A DNA stretch of 64,000 nt from Mytilus californianus (lineage: Eukaryota > Mollusca > Bivalvia > Mytilida > Mytilidae), in assembly GCF_021869535.1 (NCBI RefSeq), contig NW_026262581.1:118200771-118264770 (forward strand), written 5' to 3'. Position numbers and translations under genes: made by a program. Numbering within the stretch: position 1 is the first letter of the stretch; each line of letters begins with the position of its first letter. Below are positions 10,601 through 25,600 of the stretch, one piece after another. The notes under the pieces are model-generated. The model was not told where the DNA came from and ran no database searches. It saw only the letters and a list, made by a program, of their open reading frames with translations.

Positions 10601-13600
10601 AACATCTGCATATGTCGTTATTCTATAATGTTTTGGTGACACTGATAGGTGATTAGAAATCAGTTATAATTATAACGGCAATCATCCTTATCACACACAT
10701 CTTCAAATAGACTGTCCTTGTGCAAATTGAAATGTAAGCTCCGCCCGATCAGTTGAAAACACATTGGTAATAATGTGTATATGAACTACTCACTTTTTGT
10801 AACGAGCTCTCGCTGAATAAATATTAATCATTAATAAAAATGATGTATAATGTTTGCTGTGAATCAATTGTCAACAGAGTGTATATATAAATCAAAAATT
10901 GGCCAGAGAAAATTTTGCGATCTTTCTTGTCGCAGATAAATTTTTACGTCATAATATATCTGTTATTTGATTGGTTGGTTAAATATATAGATTAAATAAT
11001 TATGCCATATACACCCAGTTCAAATTGACTATTTGATTCAAATGGAAGTTGTCCACATAGACATAAATGAATTTATAAAATAAATTAGATTATGATTAAA
11101 AGAATCTGACCAAATTGGAAAGTGAGAAAATACCGTGTTATTGAACACAGGAGTCAAATTTATTTTGCGGAAAATGATGACAAAATAGGCACTTAATTTC
11201 AAAAATGAGAATTAAGTATTCCAATATTTGCAATGACATTCGAAATTTTAAGCAGACAATGTTTAAGTTAAAAGTTTTAAGTTCTTATATCGATTTTTTA
11301 ATTTTTGGGTGAAAATACGATTTTTTAAATAACAAAAATTCCAAAAAGAAAATTCGCGTATTTTCCTTAAATCAATGGTTTTGATAAGAAAATAACACTC
11401 TTTAAATACTAGACCAATTAAGCAATTATTAACCTTGGTACGGTGTATCCTATTTCATTATATATGGAAAATACGTCGCCTTGTATCGTTTCTTTTGTTA
11501 ACTAGTATATAATAACAAACAAAATAAATCATATTTTCCAAGCCTAGAGTATCAATCAGAAGACAAGAATATTGGTATCGTAAATTAAGATTACGGATTT
11601 TTCTTAAATGCCGTGTGTATATTGGACTTTAAGTTCACCTTTGATTTATTCTAGAATTTCTACATTGTTTCATTTTTGGTCGAAAGTACATTGAACAGTG
11701 AAAAGACTTTAACTTTGTATTTATGATATTTTCTATCTCCCTGATCCCTTTTCTGTTTCGGTTTGGCTATACTTTTGGTATTTTTTTGTCATTTCAGCTC
11801 TGCAACGTTTATTATTAGGTTTTAGATTTCAAATACTGGTATGATGACATCGAGTATCACTGAAGATACATTTATTGTCGAAATACGCATTTGGTGCAGT
11901 AATAATGTACAGTTAATGTTATTAAATAATATTGTATATTTGCTTGTCTCTAGTCGGGAGTCTGTAATTCAGTTGTTGTCTTTGTTGCTGTATATCAAAT
12001 ATATTTGTTGTTTTGTACGCATATTAGACCGTTGGTTTTCTCGTTTCAAGTGTTTTACATTTTTGTCATGTCGAGCGTTTTATAGCTTGCTATGTGGTAT
12101 TGGTTTTGCTCATTGTTGAAAGCCGTGCGATGACCTGAAGTTTCTAACATCTACGTGTTTAGTTTCTGGTGGATATTTATCTTATTGACAATCTAGTAAC
12201 AGATGACATTTGGAAACACAACAGATCAGTCATTGTCAGCAAACATTTAGAGTATGTTTTTTTACAATTCCATATGAAAACTTCAAATTATTTAACTGTT
12301 ACTCTTCCGAATTTTAATGATAAACTTAAACGTTTATTCAGTTTGTAATTATAATTGAATGTGACCCTAAACGAGATTTTGCAGGGGGGTGTTGGAAGAT
12401 CTTCATGTCGGAAGCGAAGTGAACGGTAATCTTAGATACTATTTAAAAACAAATTGATTTTACTGATAATTTAAGTCTACACATTGACATATATTTGCTA
12501 ATATTCCTGTCCGTTGGTCTTTTAGGGACATTTGTCTAACTGGCAATCACACTTCGTCTCCTTATTTTATATTAAGTCGAAGATTTCAAGAGATTATTTT
12601 TTTTAATTTTGAAATAAACAATAGAATTAACGTTTGAAAAGACGAAAACTTCAACCTTTACTTATTGAGCAAATTCCACGGATTGAAATATTTTACTCTT
12701 GTACAAAAGTAAAACTTTCTATAAGCTGAAAACTTATAAGTTAATAACAAATTAAATTCATTTTATAAAATTTGTGTTCGCCCGTTGCTCGCGACTGTTT
12801 ACTGACTGTGAAGATTTTCAAAGAAATTTTAGACAGTTGTTGAAACTTCTGCTGCTATGATATGGGAAAAATGCTGGAAATGCAATTAGTTTTAATGTTA
12901 GTTGTAGGTTAAAAATATTTCATTATGTTTGTCTTACACAAAATGTCTTCTCTAGTGTATTTGTGTTGTTCGGATGCTGTTTCATTGCCGTATAAATCAT
13001 TTCACTCATGAAAGATAATGATAAATATGGCGTTCACATTGTGTCAATAAGAAAAGTAGACAAACAGTAAAGCAAGAGAAACATATTATTATGAAGCAAA
13101 TGACACCAATAACCGACAAACTCTAACATTAACATTCGACTCTGATTTCCCAAGTACTAGTATACGTTTTGTCGGTATAGAACAAACAAAGATACAACAA
13201 ACAAAAAAGCGTCTCCCAATTTCCCTATGGCGCATTTAAATGCACAATTAACAAATTCAATAAAAACAAATTCTAATATAAGTTGTCCTTCATTTTGTTG
13301 CCGGGAAAATAATATAAAATGATGTGTAGTAAATGAACCCGTCGAATGATTTGTACTGATTGTTGTTTCTCTTCAAATGACAAGATGCTTTGCAATCACT
13401 GCCATCATGTTAGGTAATACATATAGAAAATCCCTTTATTTACAATAACTGGTAACTGTTTTAATATTTTGAACCTTTTATAATTATAGACGAAAAGTTC
13501 CGCAGAAGAACAAAGACGAAATGCGGTACAAAGAATCTACATTAGAACTGAATAACAGTAATATCTATTCTCAGGTTGAGGAAAGAGGTAAGATAACATC

Positions 13601-16600
13601 ATATTAATTGTCATAATCAAGTCGGTTTTCCTTCCAGCCTGTTGACATTTTATATTTCAAGATTATATGCAAATGTAAGAACTATACAATAAAATACAAT
13701 GGAGTGACTAAATTAAATTTAAGTGCAAATATTTTTGTATTCTTGGCTTTCATTTTTGCTTATGTGCTTTGTCTATAGAGTGTCGACATGCTATTTTGTT
13801 TTTCTTTGTTGACTAAGTGTTTGTTATATAGTGATTCAGATTATAACACAATTTTGACTGCTGTACCCAAATTTTTTTATATTTTTACCTTTTATGTCTG
13901 TTTGTGTTTCTCACACATTGTTGTCAATATGATGGAATGTTATGCGACTGTTTTACAAGTGAGAGGTTTAGCTAGCTATAAAACCAGATTTAATCCCCCA
14001 TTTTCTACATAAGGAAATGTCTGTACTAATTCAGGAATATGACAGATGTTGTCAATTCGTTTGATGTGTTTGAGCTTTTAATTTTGAATTTGACACTTTC
14101 TCTTAATAGATAGAGATAAGATTTATTTTATTAAAATGTCACCATCCATCACAGTATCTATATATATATATACATGAAGTCATAAGAACCTAACATTTAG
14201 TAAAAGGATGCCAGCCGAAAACCACTTATGCGACACTATCATTAAATCAAATATCTAATACATATACAAAATGACAACTTTTTTACATGTAAAAAGTATT
14301 TCGTAAATAAAACAAAACATACATATATATTTTTTAGATTACAACATGTTTTCGTCGGTAAAACATAGAATAAAGGGAACTAGATAAAACAAAGAGGAAC
14401 CATATTCTCATTATACATAAGATAACGCATAAATAATCAAAATCAACATTTAAAAGACAGGCTTTGGCATATAAATCATGTCTGATATCAGAGTAAGAAC
14501 AACAATTAAAAAGAAAGTGCTTCTTATCTTCAATTTGGCCACTATAACAAAAAATATACAAACGATCTTGTAGAGGTTCTGGTGGTCTAGCATATCGACC
14601 TGTTTCAACTTTAACTTGTAACGAACCAGCTCTGAAAAGTGACGTTGGTGGCATCTTCTATTAACAAACTTTAGATAAGGCTCCGTACCAATACAAGTTT
14701 TAAACAATCTATCAAATCTTAGTTTATTACCATTCACATTATTTTTATCATGCCATAACTCCAGGTACCAAGATTCTTTTTCAAACGTTTGTATAGAATC
14801 CCATAAATTACTCAAATTGATTTCATCTTCTACATTTTCAATCACATTATATTTAGGAGCTAACTGTAAAACTCTATAATCCCACGACGATTTTCTTCTA
14901 ATCGCCCAGGTATGAACCGTTTTACATATTATACTGGTATTGTCACACTTAAGACGATTCCATAGTTTGAATATTTCAACTTTTAAGAGAGCATCACCTG
15001 ATAAAAAAAACCCATATCACTTCTAGCAGCTAAATTGCTGCTTCTCTTGCTTAAGCCTAAGAAAAATTTACAAGCATTGTTTTGCAAACTATTTATATAG
15101 TTATGTATATTAATTTCTCATACACCAGAAGCATATGTAAAAATGATTTTGACTAAAGAGTCATATAGTTTTGTAAATACATCAAATTCATACCACCAGT
15201 TTTACAAAACTTTACTTTAATAACACCAAGAGCTCTATTACCTGATTTATACAATTCTTTGGCAATTATTGAATAATCCGAAAATTTATTCAAAAGAACA
15301 CCAAGATATTTATAACAAGATGCAAAATCAAGACATAGTTCACCACATTTGAACTGAAAATTACTTCTTTGTATAGATTTATTTCTAAAATGAACAATTT
15401 TGGTTATGTTTTTATTTAAAGTCAATCTCCACTTTTCACACCACTTGTTTAAAATGTCCAACTATTCTCTGCATCAGTTGCTATCAATCCAATGTCATCA
15501 GCGTATAATAACATTGAAACCATTATGTCATCTATTTGAATACTACAATTTGCTTCTTTAATATCTGAAACTAAATCATTTACATTCTAGATTTTAGATG
15601 TCAGGGCTGATATGCATAAAACGTCTAAGGTAAAGATTTGTTCCGAACGAACGAATTTTTCTACATGTCCAACGATGAATTAGTACAACGATTGGATATC
15701 TTAACTTAAGTGGTTTAATGCATATCAGCCCAGCAGACCACCGATTCACCCACGCTAATTTAGGTCGTAAAAGAAGCCCTTCCTTGGATCAAATAGTGCT
15801 TTTATGTCATTGTTTACTAAAACTAACAAACTAATTTGCATAAATGAAACTTTTGATGAAATAGTATTATATTTAGATCATTTTGAGCCAAAATTCACTT
15901 GTGCATGCTTTTCCGTTAAAAATCAAGGATAGATAAGTTATTTTAATATTAATTTCATTATTTTAATATTAATTTCATTATTTTATTTAAGAGACCAAAT
16001 CATACATTGAAAAACCAGTGGTGGAAAGTCATACAAAAAATGTTTATTACAACGAGGTAAAGGAAGATAACGAAACTGGTGGTTATTATGCATTCAGTGT
16101 CGGCTCACAGCTACCAAAGGATGCCATTGAAGTCAAAAACTTTTATGAATATGTTGAGAAGAGAAGAGGTAAAGAAGGGGATATACTAAAAGAATTTCTT
16201 GTGAGTATTTTACAAATTATGCATTGCATTCTACTCAGTACATCACCATTGATAGAACGTTGAGACTATAATAGTGTAACAAGTTTACCTATAGATCGTA
16301 TGCACCTACTGCTGAACATATTAACATGCGCATATATGTGTGTCTTTGCTTCGATAAAAATTTCGAATACCGTGTCCTGCTAACGAATGCAAAACTTTTC
16401 TCCACGAAAACACATTTTCCATATATAATCTGTGTCGGAATAATTTTGATCGTTTTTCCTTGATGCTTTTAGTTTATTTTGATTAGCTGTTAGAACAGTC
16501 GTATACAAGCTTTTGACGTCAACACTCGTGAACTGTGAAGATTTGTGCCTCGGAAACTTGTACAGTTATAATGATAATAACAATTTTTTTAAAAAACCAA

Positions 16601-19600
16601 TGCTTGATAATGATTTTTTTTATAAACTGGTTACTCATCAACTTGGCCTCATTGCTTTCATTAAAATAATCAAGATGACACTTCAACAAATTTGACAATT
16701 GTATTTGGTGAAGAATCGGTTTACTTTTAAAAATACAAAAAAGTATTTGTCGGACTGAATGATAAAATGAAGTTTTTTTGTCAACACTTGTCAATACAGT
16801 CTTTTTGCTCTGTCCAATAAATCCGTTTCCGAATAATATTGATGTTATCATATATGATTTCAACATATTTCATGGGACACAGTGAAGACAAGAAATTGCG
16901 AAGATTTGTGTTATAATGGTAGTTTTTTGTTTGTATGATGTCCCGCCTATGATAGTAGGAGAAGCATTATGTTTTCGATCTGTGTGTTCACCTGTCAGTT
17001 ATTCCGTTAATCCGTTTGTTTATCTGTTAGTTCATCCCAAATCATTTTCAATTGTTTTTGTTCATTTTCATTACACTTGGTAGATACCGATGCTTGTGGA
17101 CTATAAGTTACTAAGCGTATCATCAGCTCATTAATCAGTGCTTTGGTACTGACATGATTATAGCATAACTTTAATTGTAATTATGAAATTATTAAAAAAA
17201 ACTAAGGTTTCAATTTCTGTCAGGCAAAGAAGTCCACTTAAGATGGATTTGGCTGTTTTCCTAATGTTTCTTTTGGTCATATCGCTTTTCACTATATTTT
17301 AAAAAGAAAACATGTTGTAATCTAGAAGTATTGTTTTATTTACGAAATACCTTTTACATGTAAAATTGTTGTCTTTTGTATGTATCATATGTCTGTATTA
17401 ATGATACTGTCTGATAATTCGTTTTCGGTTGGCATCCTCTTACTTGATGATAGGTTCTTATGACTTGTGACAGTTTAATAAAATAAACTATTTATCTTTG
17501 TATCTGTTTCGGTGTTTCCTTAGGCTTTGAAAGTTCTTATTATACCGAAGGTAAATCCAGAGAAAGCGTCGGAAGCTCTTTAGAATAATTATGTGATGAA
17601 ACATAATCATTTGTCGGTGGTTTTGTGTCAATTCTTTTAAGTATCATCTTTAATATGTTTTCCAGATGCTTAAAGGTGGACTACAAAAACCTACTGACGC
17701 AGCATTAAAACCAGGGAATCGACTGAAAAACAAATATAAAGATATGTATGCATGTGAGTTTGTTAGATTTATTGAATTGATTATAAGAAATCATTCACTA
17801 AAACTCGGCACACCTCTTTTTCTAAGTAAGTGACATACTTTTTTTTAACGAAAGAGGGTTAGATTTATGGGGATAATTGTGACCAGTATTGCATTTATGT
17901 CTGAGCACAAAAAATGGCAAAATCTTTAAATAGTAATTCTTAAGGCGGAATGTCGTATGTGATCAAGTATCATAGATGATTTTAAAAGGTACGAATATAC
18001 TAAATAACCCAGGATTTAAAAACAATAAATCGAAGAATAACAGACGACACCATTGTCAAAAGTGCAAAAATTAAAAGACAAACAACATACAAACCACCAA
18101 ACAAAAAACAAAAGACTTTATTCCGGTCGTGAAATCGTTACAGTCTGTTAGTCGGTCATATTTAGTGTTAAATGTAAAACTTCTAGAAAAGAGTCAACGA
18201 TCTTTCTTACGAGGGCTCTGGCTCGTTATGAAAACCCAAACATATTTGTATGTTACAATTATGCTATATAATGGTAACTTATTCGGGATAAAAGATAAAC
18301 AAGACTAAATAAAAGATACCAAAATGGATAAAAAGAGACTAAAACAGAAAAAGAAAACAAAAGCAAAAGCAAAACAAAGCCATTTAGAACTTAAGTGGGC
18401 TGTTCAACTCAAGTGCTCCGAAACGGTAAGTAGTCTCATCTAATGGCATCTGTCGTGTTGCTCATTCAAAGTAGGAAACCTGATGACAAGTCGATTCTGG
18501 ATTATTAGGGTACATTGTAAACTTGTTCGCAAAAGGCTTATGTAAGTATGATAGTTATAGATTATTTATGTTTTTTTAAACGAGATGCATTTTCTCGTTC
18601 TCATCTCATCGAAGGGCGATAGCCCTGAGATGAAATGAGAATGAGAAAATGCATTGAGTTTAAAAAAACATAAATAATCTATGTTTCACTATTATGTGCA
18701 TTTTCGAATATTATTTAATACAAATTACAGCAAAAATATATCTAATACGATAAGAATGCATTTTCTTTTTTGGTACTTTTTTTTTCGCGCAGATTTATTT
18801 GATATATATTTAGTCACACAACGATTTTCATTCATATTTGAACTGATCAGCCGGTGTGTTCAAAGATTGCGAACACCATACAATACATGCAAACAGACAG
18901 ACAAACATTTGTGGCAGATTAATGAAAAAATTGACATTTTTTGTTGTTGTTAAAAACCTGATTTAAATACTTTTATAAACTTCAAGTTAATTTATAAGTG
19001 AAATTCACGTTGCATCGCAGTCATCCGATAACGTTTTTCTTTTATAGTTCTGGCTAAACTTTTCTGATTGATCGACACTCTAGCGCGTGGATATGGATTA
19101 ATACGCTGTTGCTAAGGACCTTAGAAACTAGTGATAATTTTCATTCTCAAGCGAGTCAAGTGAGAATGAAAATTATCACATAAAAAGATCAAAGGAAAAA
19201 TACACATAAAAGCGATAATTATCATTATAGACAGTAATAGTTCTTATTATGTTACAGATGATGAAACACGGGTTATACTTGACAACTCGAGTTATATAAA
19301 TGCATCTTTCATTCAGGTAAGTCGATTTGAGGTTTTCAGGATATTTTTAATTACAAGTGTCTAACAACAAAGATTCAAACCATAATTAATATAAATTAAA
19401 CTATTTTTTGTTTCAAATATGACAGCATTACATATTTCATAATGAAATGATTTCAAAACTATTGTTTGAACACTTATCAACATTTAAAATTTTTCTTATA
19501 CTACAAAAATAGAGACTTCTTTCTTGAAATAATTGATACAGGCAATTCCTATTATACTGCTACATATACTATATGTAGAACTAACATTTGCCACATAATG

Positions 19601-22600
19601 GCTAAAATGTATTTCATTACTGCAGTTCAATCTGTGGTTGTGTCACAACTTATACATTATGTTATAAATGACTTCACGTCCAAATATTATAAATTGATGA
19701 AAAACGTATATGTAGATGAGGGGAAATTGTTATTGACTAAGCTGAATCATTTAAACATGCAAGTGATAAGGGGTTTTTAAATAGACGCTGCTGACATTTG
19801 AATAATTGCAAACATGAACCCGGTTGGAATTATAATTTAAATCAGAAACTATATGTTGTTGGATTTCTGTTAGTTTAATGAAAAAGGATATGGTCAATTT
19901 CCAATGTTTTCTATTTTCGAGCAGCATATTGTTAACAAATTGTAAACAGCAAATAATATTTATTTTTCTAGCTATATTGGGAACTTTTAAGGCCGTGCAT
20001 AGTTCCTGCAATGCGCAGATAATCCTTTCTTTTATGAAATTGTCAGGAAATTTTTATTTGAATATGAAGCAATACGAATGAGAATACTGCACGCAATCAT
20101 CACGCACTATTACCCCTTTCATGTTCAGTGATTTATGACATTTTCCACCCGAAATTACTCTCTCAAAGTTAAATGGAGAAAGAATTTAAAGAAATGTTCA
20201 TACAAGCGCCATATAAAACTCATATGAAAGATACTCGATTGAATATTTCAGAAGAAAATTAAATATAAGGACATTTTTTTTCTTTTGTCATATGGTGTCT
20301 ATCAGAATGTCATTTGACTTGCATGGGGCAAATAAAACGTGAAACAGATAATATTCCGAGGAAAAAACAGTTGCAGATGCTTTGAGACATTTATTGAATC
20401 AGCAATTATAATTTGATTTAGTGGTGCGCCTTTCGAAAAAAGCAAGAAGGGGAAGCAATTAGACTCAAACATTCATAAAAATAACATAAATTCCCCTTAA
20501 CATCACTTGGGCATCTATTCAGTTGTATTTTTGAAATTCAAATTTAAAGTAAAGTTATATTTAGCAAATGAAATCATTTTACCCTGAGCTACGAATCCAC
20601 GATCCCTGCTTGAGTTGATTCATCTTACCGCTAAGAACATATTTCAGATTCCTTTTTCATAGGAATTAATTGTAAAAATGATATATTTTTGTTGCACATT
20701 CCTTGATTTTTCGCATATATAGGGAGTGATAACACTTTAGTCTGCGTATTTGATTTGACACCCACAATGTACCTTCATTTGAACGGTCGTCCTGAACGAG
20801 CTTGAAATATTTTCTACTGGACGTTAAGCAAACAACAAACAATCAATCATTTAAAGGAATTGTTTTTCAACGTTTGATTGACAATAATCAAGCACTGAAC
20901 AAACTGCCCATTATAATTTTGATGACTTTTAAGGTTTTTATTTAAAACACTCAGTAAGAAATTAACACGAACATGGAGAGCATTTTGTGTTTGTCCTGAT
21001 ACACTGATACACTAGGTATCATAATAGTTTACTTATGTACAAGTTATAATTATAATTTTAACAATATCCTTCTGAAACACACGCACTAGTAATTAAAATA
21101 GAAATATTCTCCCCAAAATCAGTTGCTTACTTTACACAATTCTTTACAATACATTGTGAAAATATTATATAAGATATATTTTAGGTTAAAAGCAACTATA
21201 TGCACAAGAAGAAAAACCATGGTTATAAAAAACAAAAAATTACACCATTACTAACACAATTCTATATTAATATTCTTGTAATGGTAAGAAAATACATCAA
21301 ATAACACTATTACAAACTTAATCCCAATTTCATATTGTATTTTTTGAAATTTACCTGTTGCGTCATTTTTTGTGGCGTTGCTCCATTCGTGTGACGAACA
21401 GTTCATTATTCTATTTTGCTGTATTTGTGTTCTGTCGTAAATTAATTTTAGGTGTTCGCTGTTATTCTGTGGTTTACATGTTGAAACAGACTATAATATT
21501 ATTTATTTATGTATTTCTCTGTCCTGAATGTTCTCGCATTTATTTGTACTTTATTCCTGTCACGTAATGTTGTCATTTTAGCGGTATTTTTAACATTGCT
21601 ATATAAGCGGGAGGTTTGGCATCACATAGTCCGTTTTTATGTATGTTGGCCTTTGTTTTTGTAGCAGTTCAGTGTTTCTGTTGTACCGTTTTGTTTCCTC
21701 TTATAGTTGACTTGTTTTCCTCAGTTTTGGTTTGTGACCCGGATTTGTTTCAGTTAAATCGATTTATGACTATTGAACAGCGGTATACTACTATTGCCTT
21801 TATTTATATTAACTCAATATGAGGCGAATCTTCACTAAACAGTAAATCATAGAAGTTATAGGCACGTAGAATTACACTGCTAATGTTCAGAGTATTTATT
21901 TCAGACCTTATCACAACATGCTTTCGTTATTTATAGATTAGGATCTAAACAATATGTTTCAATCGCAAAAAAAATATGTTTTACCAATTTTAGGGATATG
22001 GACAAGTTCGAAAATATATAGCTGCACAAGGTAAGAAGATTAAATGATATCAGACAAAGCTACACATTGCTAGGTAAACTCAAATTGCGACAGTGAAATC
22101 TACGTTTTACGATCGCCAAGCTTAAAATGCAATACAGTTATCTCCTAATTAATGTTGTTGAAATGTATATACCACGTTAATTAAATTTGGCATTCCAAGT
22201 GGTTGTAAACGTAAAAGCGCGTCTAGCGTACACAATAGTAAGCCTGATATCATTGATAATTTTTATAGCCGCTTGGTCGATGCCACTGCTTGTGGACATT
22301 TCGTTCTTGATGGTACCAATAGCAAAGAATAGCAAAGTAGTTTCCACCTTTGCGTTCCATGAAATATCTTTTAAAACGAATTAAAATTCGTCAAAGCAAG
22401 ACGTTGGAATTTTAAAAAAAATTGATAGATGCACGACGACTACGACGATGACGAATGTTTACAAATTACTGCGGCTGTGCGAAGCAATTAGTATCAGTAG
22501 ATATACACGCCATCTTATTATTACTAAACAAAAAGAATGTTCTGATTTTTTGTTCATTGGTGTGGCTAAGATTCTATTGGATTGAATTAATACAATTTGT

Positions 22601-25600
22601 CACGTCAGGATGGAGAGAAGAAAACTATTTACGGATGGTCTAACAGTATGAGTATTCGATACCCTTGTCGATTAATATGTTTCTAAGGGAAACGTTTTCA
22701 TGGATCAGCGCTGGTAGTCAAAATTGATATATTCATTATTATCCATACCATTTGCTTTAATATGTTTACACGATTATATTTATGCATGTTATTTGCTATT
22801 TATGATGTGATGGTGTTAATATTATATCATCAGTTCTTATATATGGTATACGAAATGATAGCCCTGGTCAATGATACGTTTCTCGAACTCGACCAATAGT
22901 ACATCAGATATTTATTTGTAAAACTATCACAATATCATTTACAAAGTATGGATCTAAAACGGCAGTTTAACAAACAGTACAACATAAAACCAACATGCAA
23001 GTATATAACGTCAGCACTAGTTGTAAACTGCAGAACATGGCAAACAAGCGTTAATTTATGGGTTACTTTCGCTGTGTACTTAAGTTGGTGATAAAGTTGA
23101 TACCTGTTAAACACATGGAGTTTAAGTGACAACAAAAATTAATGGTTACACATAATTTAGAGACTTGTATCGCTCTAAAATACAAGAGGTTTAAGTTGTT
23201 TTAAAACGATTTTATAGTAAATGGACTTTTTGCAAATTGCAAATGTTATAAATTAAGACATACAACTGTAAGTCAAGCTTGACTTGCTTCGACTTTTCTG
23301 GGGTTTAATTAACTAGGTAATTAACAAATTGTTATTATATTTTAATAAGAAGAGTGTCAAAATTTGAAGTCGTGTGGCACTAGAATATGGGTGCAAATGG
23401 GCCATTTTGGTGAAATCCCGGGTTATCATTGACCCGGACGGGTATTGAAAAATCCAGCATATTTAGCTTGTAAATTCATGGGTCACACCCGTAAAATACG
23501 GATCAGTTGACAGGTATATTATCAAAACTCAGGAAATTTATTACAGGTCCTCTAGATAAAACTGTTGATGATTTTTGGAGAATGGTTTGGCAATATGACT
23601 GTGGTAAAATTGTGATGCTGACGAATGTGTTCGAAAATGGGAAGGTAATTAAAACAAAATAATTTCTTTTCGATTATATCAGTGTCTTCGCTATTTAACG
23701 CAATTAAAAAAAAAACATAGCAATTAAAAAAAAAAAAAACAAGTTCGAGACAGACAACACCATGACCAAAAGAAAAAAAAAGAATAAAACAAAAAAAATC
23801 TCTTGAGGTCCGCTATTGACTTTCGGTGTGTTGCCTACGCTTAAGTACGTTAACAAGTCATATATACCAGAGTAACGGCATCATACAACAGTCTGAGAGA
23901 AATTGTAAATTTCACTTGTTTAACCATAATACATCACCAAATTCTTTAAAAAATGTTTATACTCTTACCCTTAGCTTTGACTTAATGTGTAATCCTGCTA
24001 TTATATAACTTTAATGATGACGAATGTTAGATAAGACTGTGGTTTAAAACATCACTAATATTTCAAAATGGAAAAAACATAGAAAATATAAAAGAACATG
24101 AACCTCTTTAAAACATACCTTGGTCCGGTAATCAGGAGCTAAGCTGTTCATTTTTCACTTGTAACAAAGTTACACTCAATGCAAGTATAAATATAGAGAT
24201 AAAAAAACATTGATGATATTATAACGGAGATAGAGAACAAAGCTAATGTAACGTCCAGAAGAACTTTAATGTTTCATTTATAACACCTACTTTTCTTGAT
24301 TATTATGACGTTCGTATAACGTTTCTTTAAGTTATCTTCAGAACCGAAGTATATACTAGATTGAATTGACTATAATTTTATAGTTATTTTTATCATATTA
24401 CTCTTCATGTGCTTCGGTAAGAAAACATCATTAGATTTCAAATATTTGGCTGTGACCGTTTTTAATGAAGGTAAATCCAGAAAAGCGCTATGGACGCATA
24501 CAATGTATATACTGTTATTTTCATTCTTTTTCTTGAAGAACAAAACTGCTTTATTTATTTCTGTTTAACTTTTTTAATTTTAGGAAAAATGCATTCAATA
24601 TTGGCCAGATCATGAACAACAGAAGACATCATACGGACCCATATCTTTACTTTTGGTTAAAGAAGATGTTTATTCAGATTTTACTGTCAGAAGAATAAAA
24701 CTGCAAAAGGTGCTTATAGAAATAAGTAGTTTGATTTTAAATGTTTGACCAAAAAGACGAAAGATACATGTTTTTAACAAACAATTTGAATAAATACGAT
24801 AGGTTCAGTATATCGATATGTTTATTTGGGGCCGTAATGAAGAAATTTAGGTGCGATTAACTTGTTCATAGCAATACGGTCATTTTTCTTTAGTTTAATA
24901 AATCTCTTTTATCAATTTCTTGGTCTTTAGTTTAATAAAAAAAAATTCAATATCTGGATCTTTAGTGTCTCCTTTTTTTTTATCATCGTTCTTATCGTTG
25001 TGTCCAATTGATCTTAGATACATTTATACACTATACCGATTTGTTCCCATATTATGGTGTTTTCATCAACTGAAGGAAAAAAGTAAAGGTCCCTCGTTTT
25101 AAAACAAATCTTAAATATATTTATTTGTAAAATCGCGATCGAAAAATATATGACACTAAACACTGTCAAATTAAATTTTAAATGATCGGATCAACAATAC
25201 GTATATCATGTTCCAGGTTTTATAAAAAAAAAAGGATGTTATAAGATTAGAGTTCTGGAACAACTTAAGCAATTAATTATCAATGGGACAACTATCCAAC
25301 ATAGACCAAAGAATGAGAATGTGAACAACTTTTGCTTAACTCAAAAGAACAGTAAGAAACCCCAAAACAACTAACATAAACACGATAGACAAAAATAACC
25401 GATATAAGAGTACTCACGGTTACTGAAAGCTAGTTCAAAGCTAATCACAACAAATAAACAAATCATATTTTCCCATTTGTTCCAGATCGTACAAAACGCG
25501 TTCGTATGAATTAACGGTTGTAAATAAAGGTAACAGTAGTATACCGGTGTTCAAAGGTCATACATCGATTGAGAGAAAACATATCCGGGTTCCGAGCTAT

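Larger units (their letters stand above)
6551..11090 (-). mobile_element. Ngaro-like tyrosine-recombinase retrotransposon, internally deleted
   Basis: Read on the minus strand the order is A1 (11090-10891), internal region, B1 (about 7670-7258), A2 (7258-7058), B2 (about 6980-6551). Repeats A and B are direct copies, and the A2/B1 junction reproduces both outer ends of the element (A1 ends at 11090, B2 at 6551). This is the split-direct-repeat layout known for Ngaro/PAT-type DIRS-order elements, which integrate through a tyrosine recombinase and leave no target duplication. The internal part keeps an SGNH-hydrolase ORF, a gag-like ORF with a Cys/His motif and the start of a pol region; RT, RNase H and recombinase are missing. 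It sits antisense in an RPTP intron. Confidence 0.8.

Noticed and set aside
17520..17582. Candidate exon after TTTCCTTAG (ALKVLIIPK)
   Set aside because: The sequence is a copy of the dispersed GAAGGTAAATCCAG repeat, and the neighbouring PTP exons join in phase without it.
19466..20081. Overlapping ORFs of 67-104 codons on both strands
   Set aside because: AT-rich intron, with no domain, no splice-site logic and frames open on both strands.
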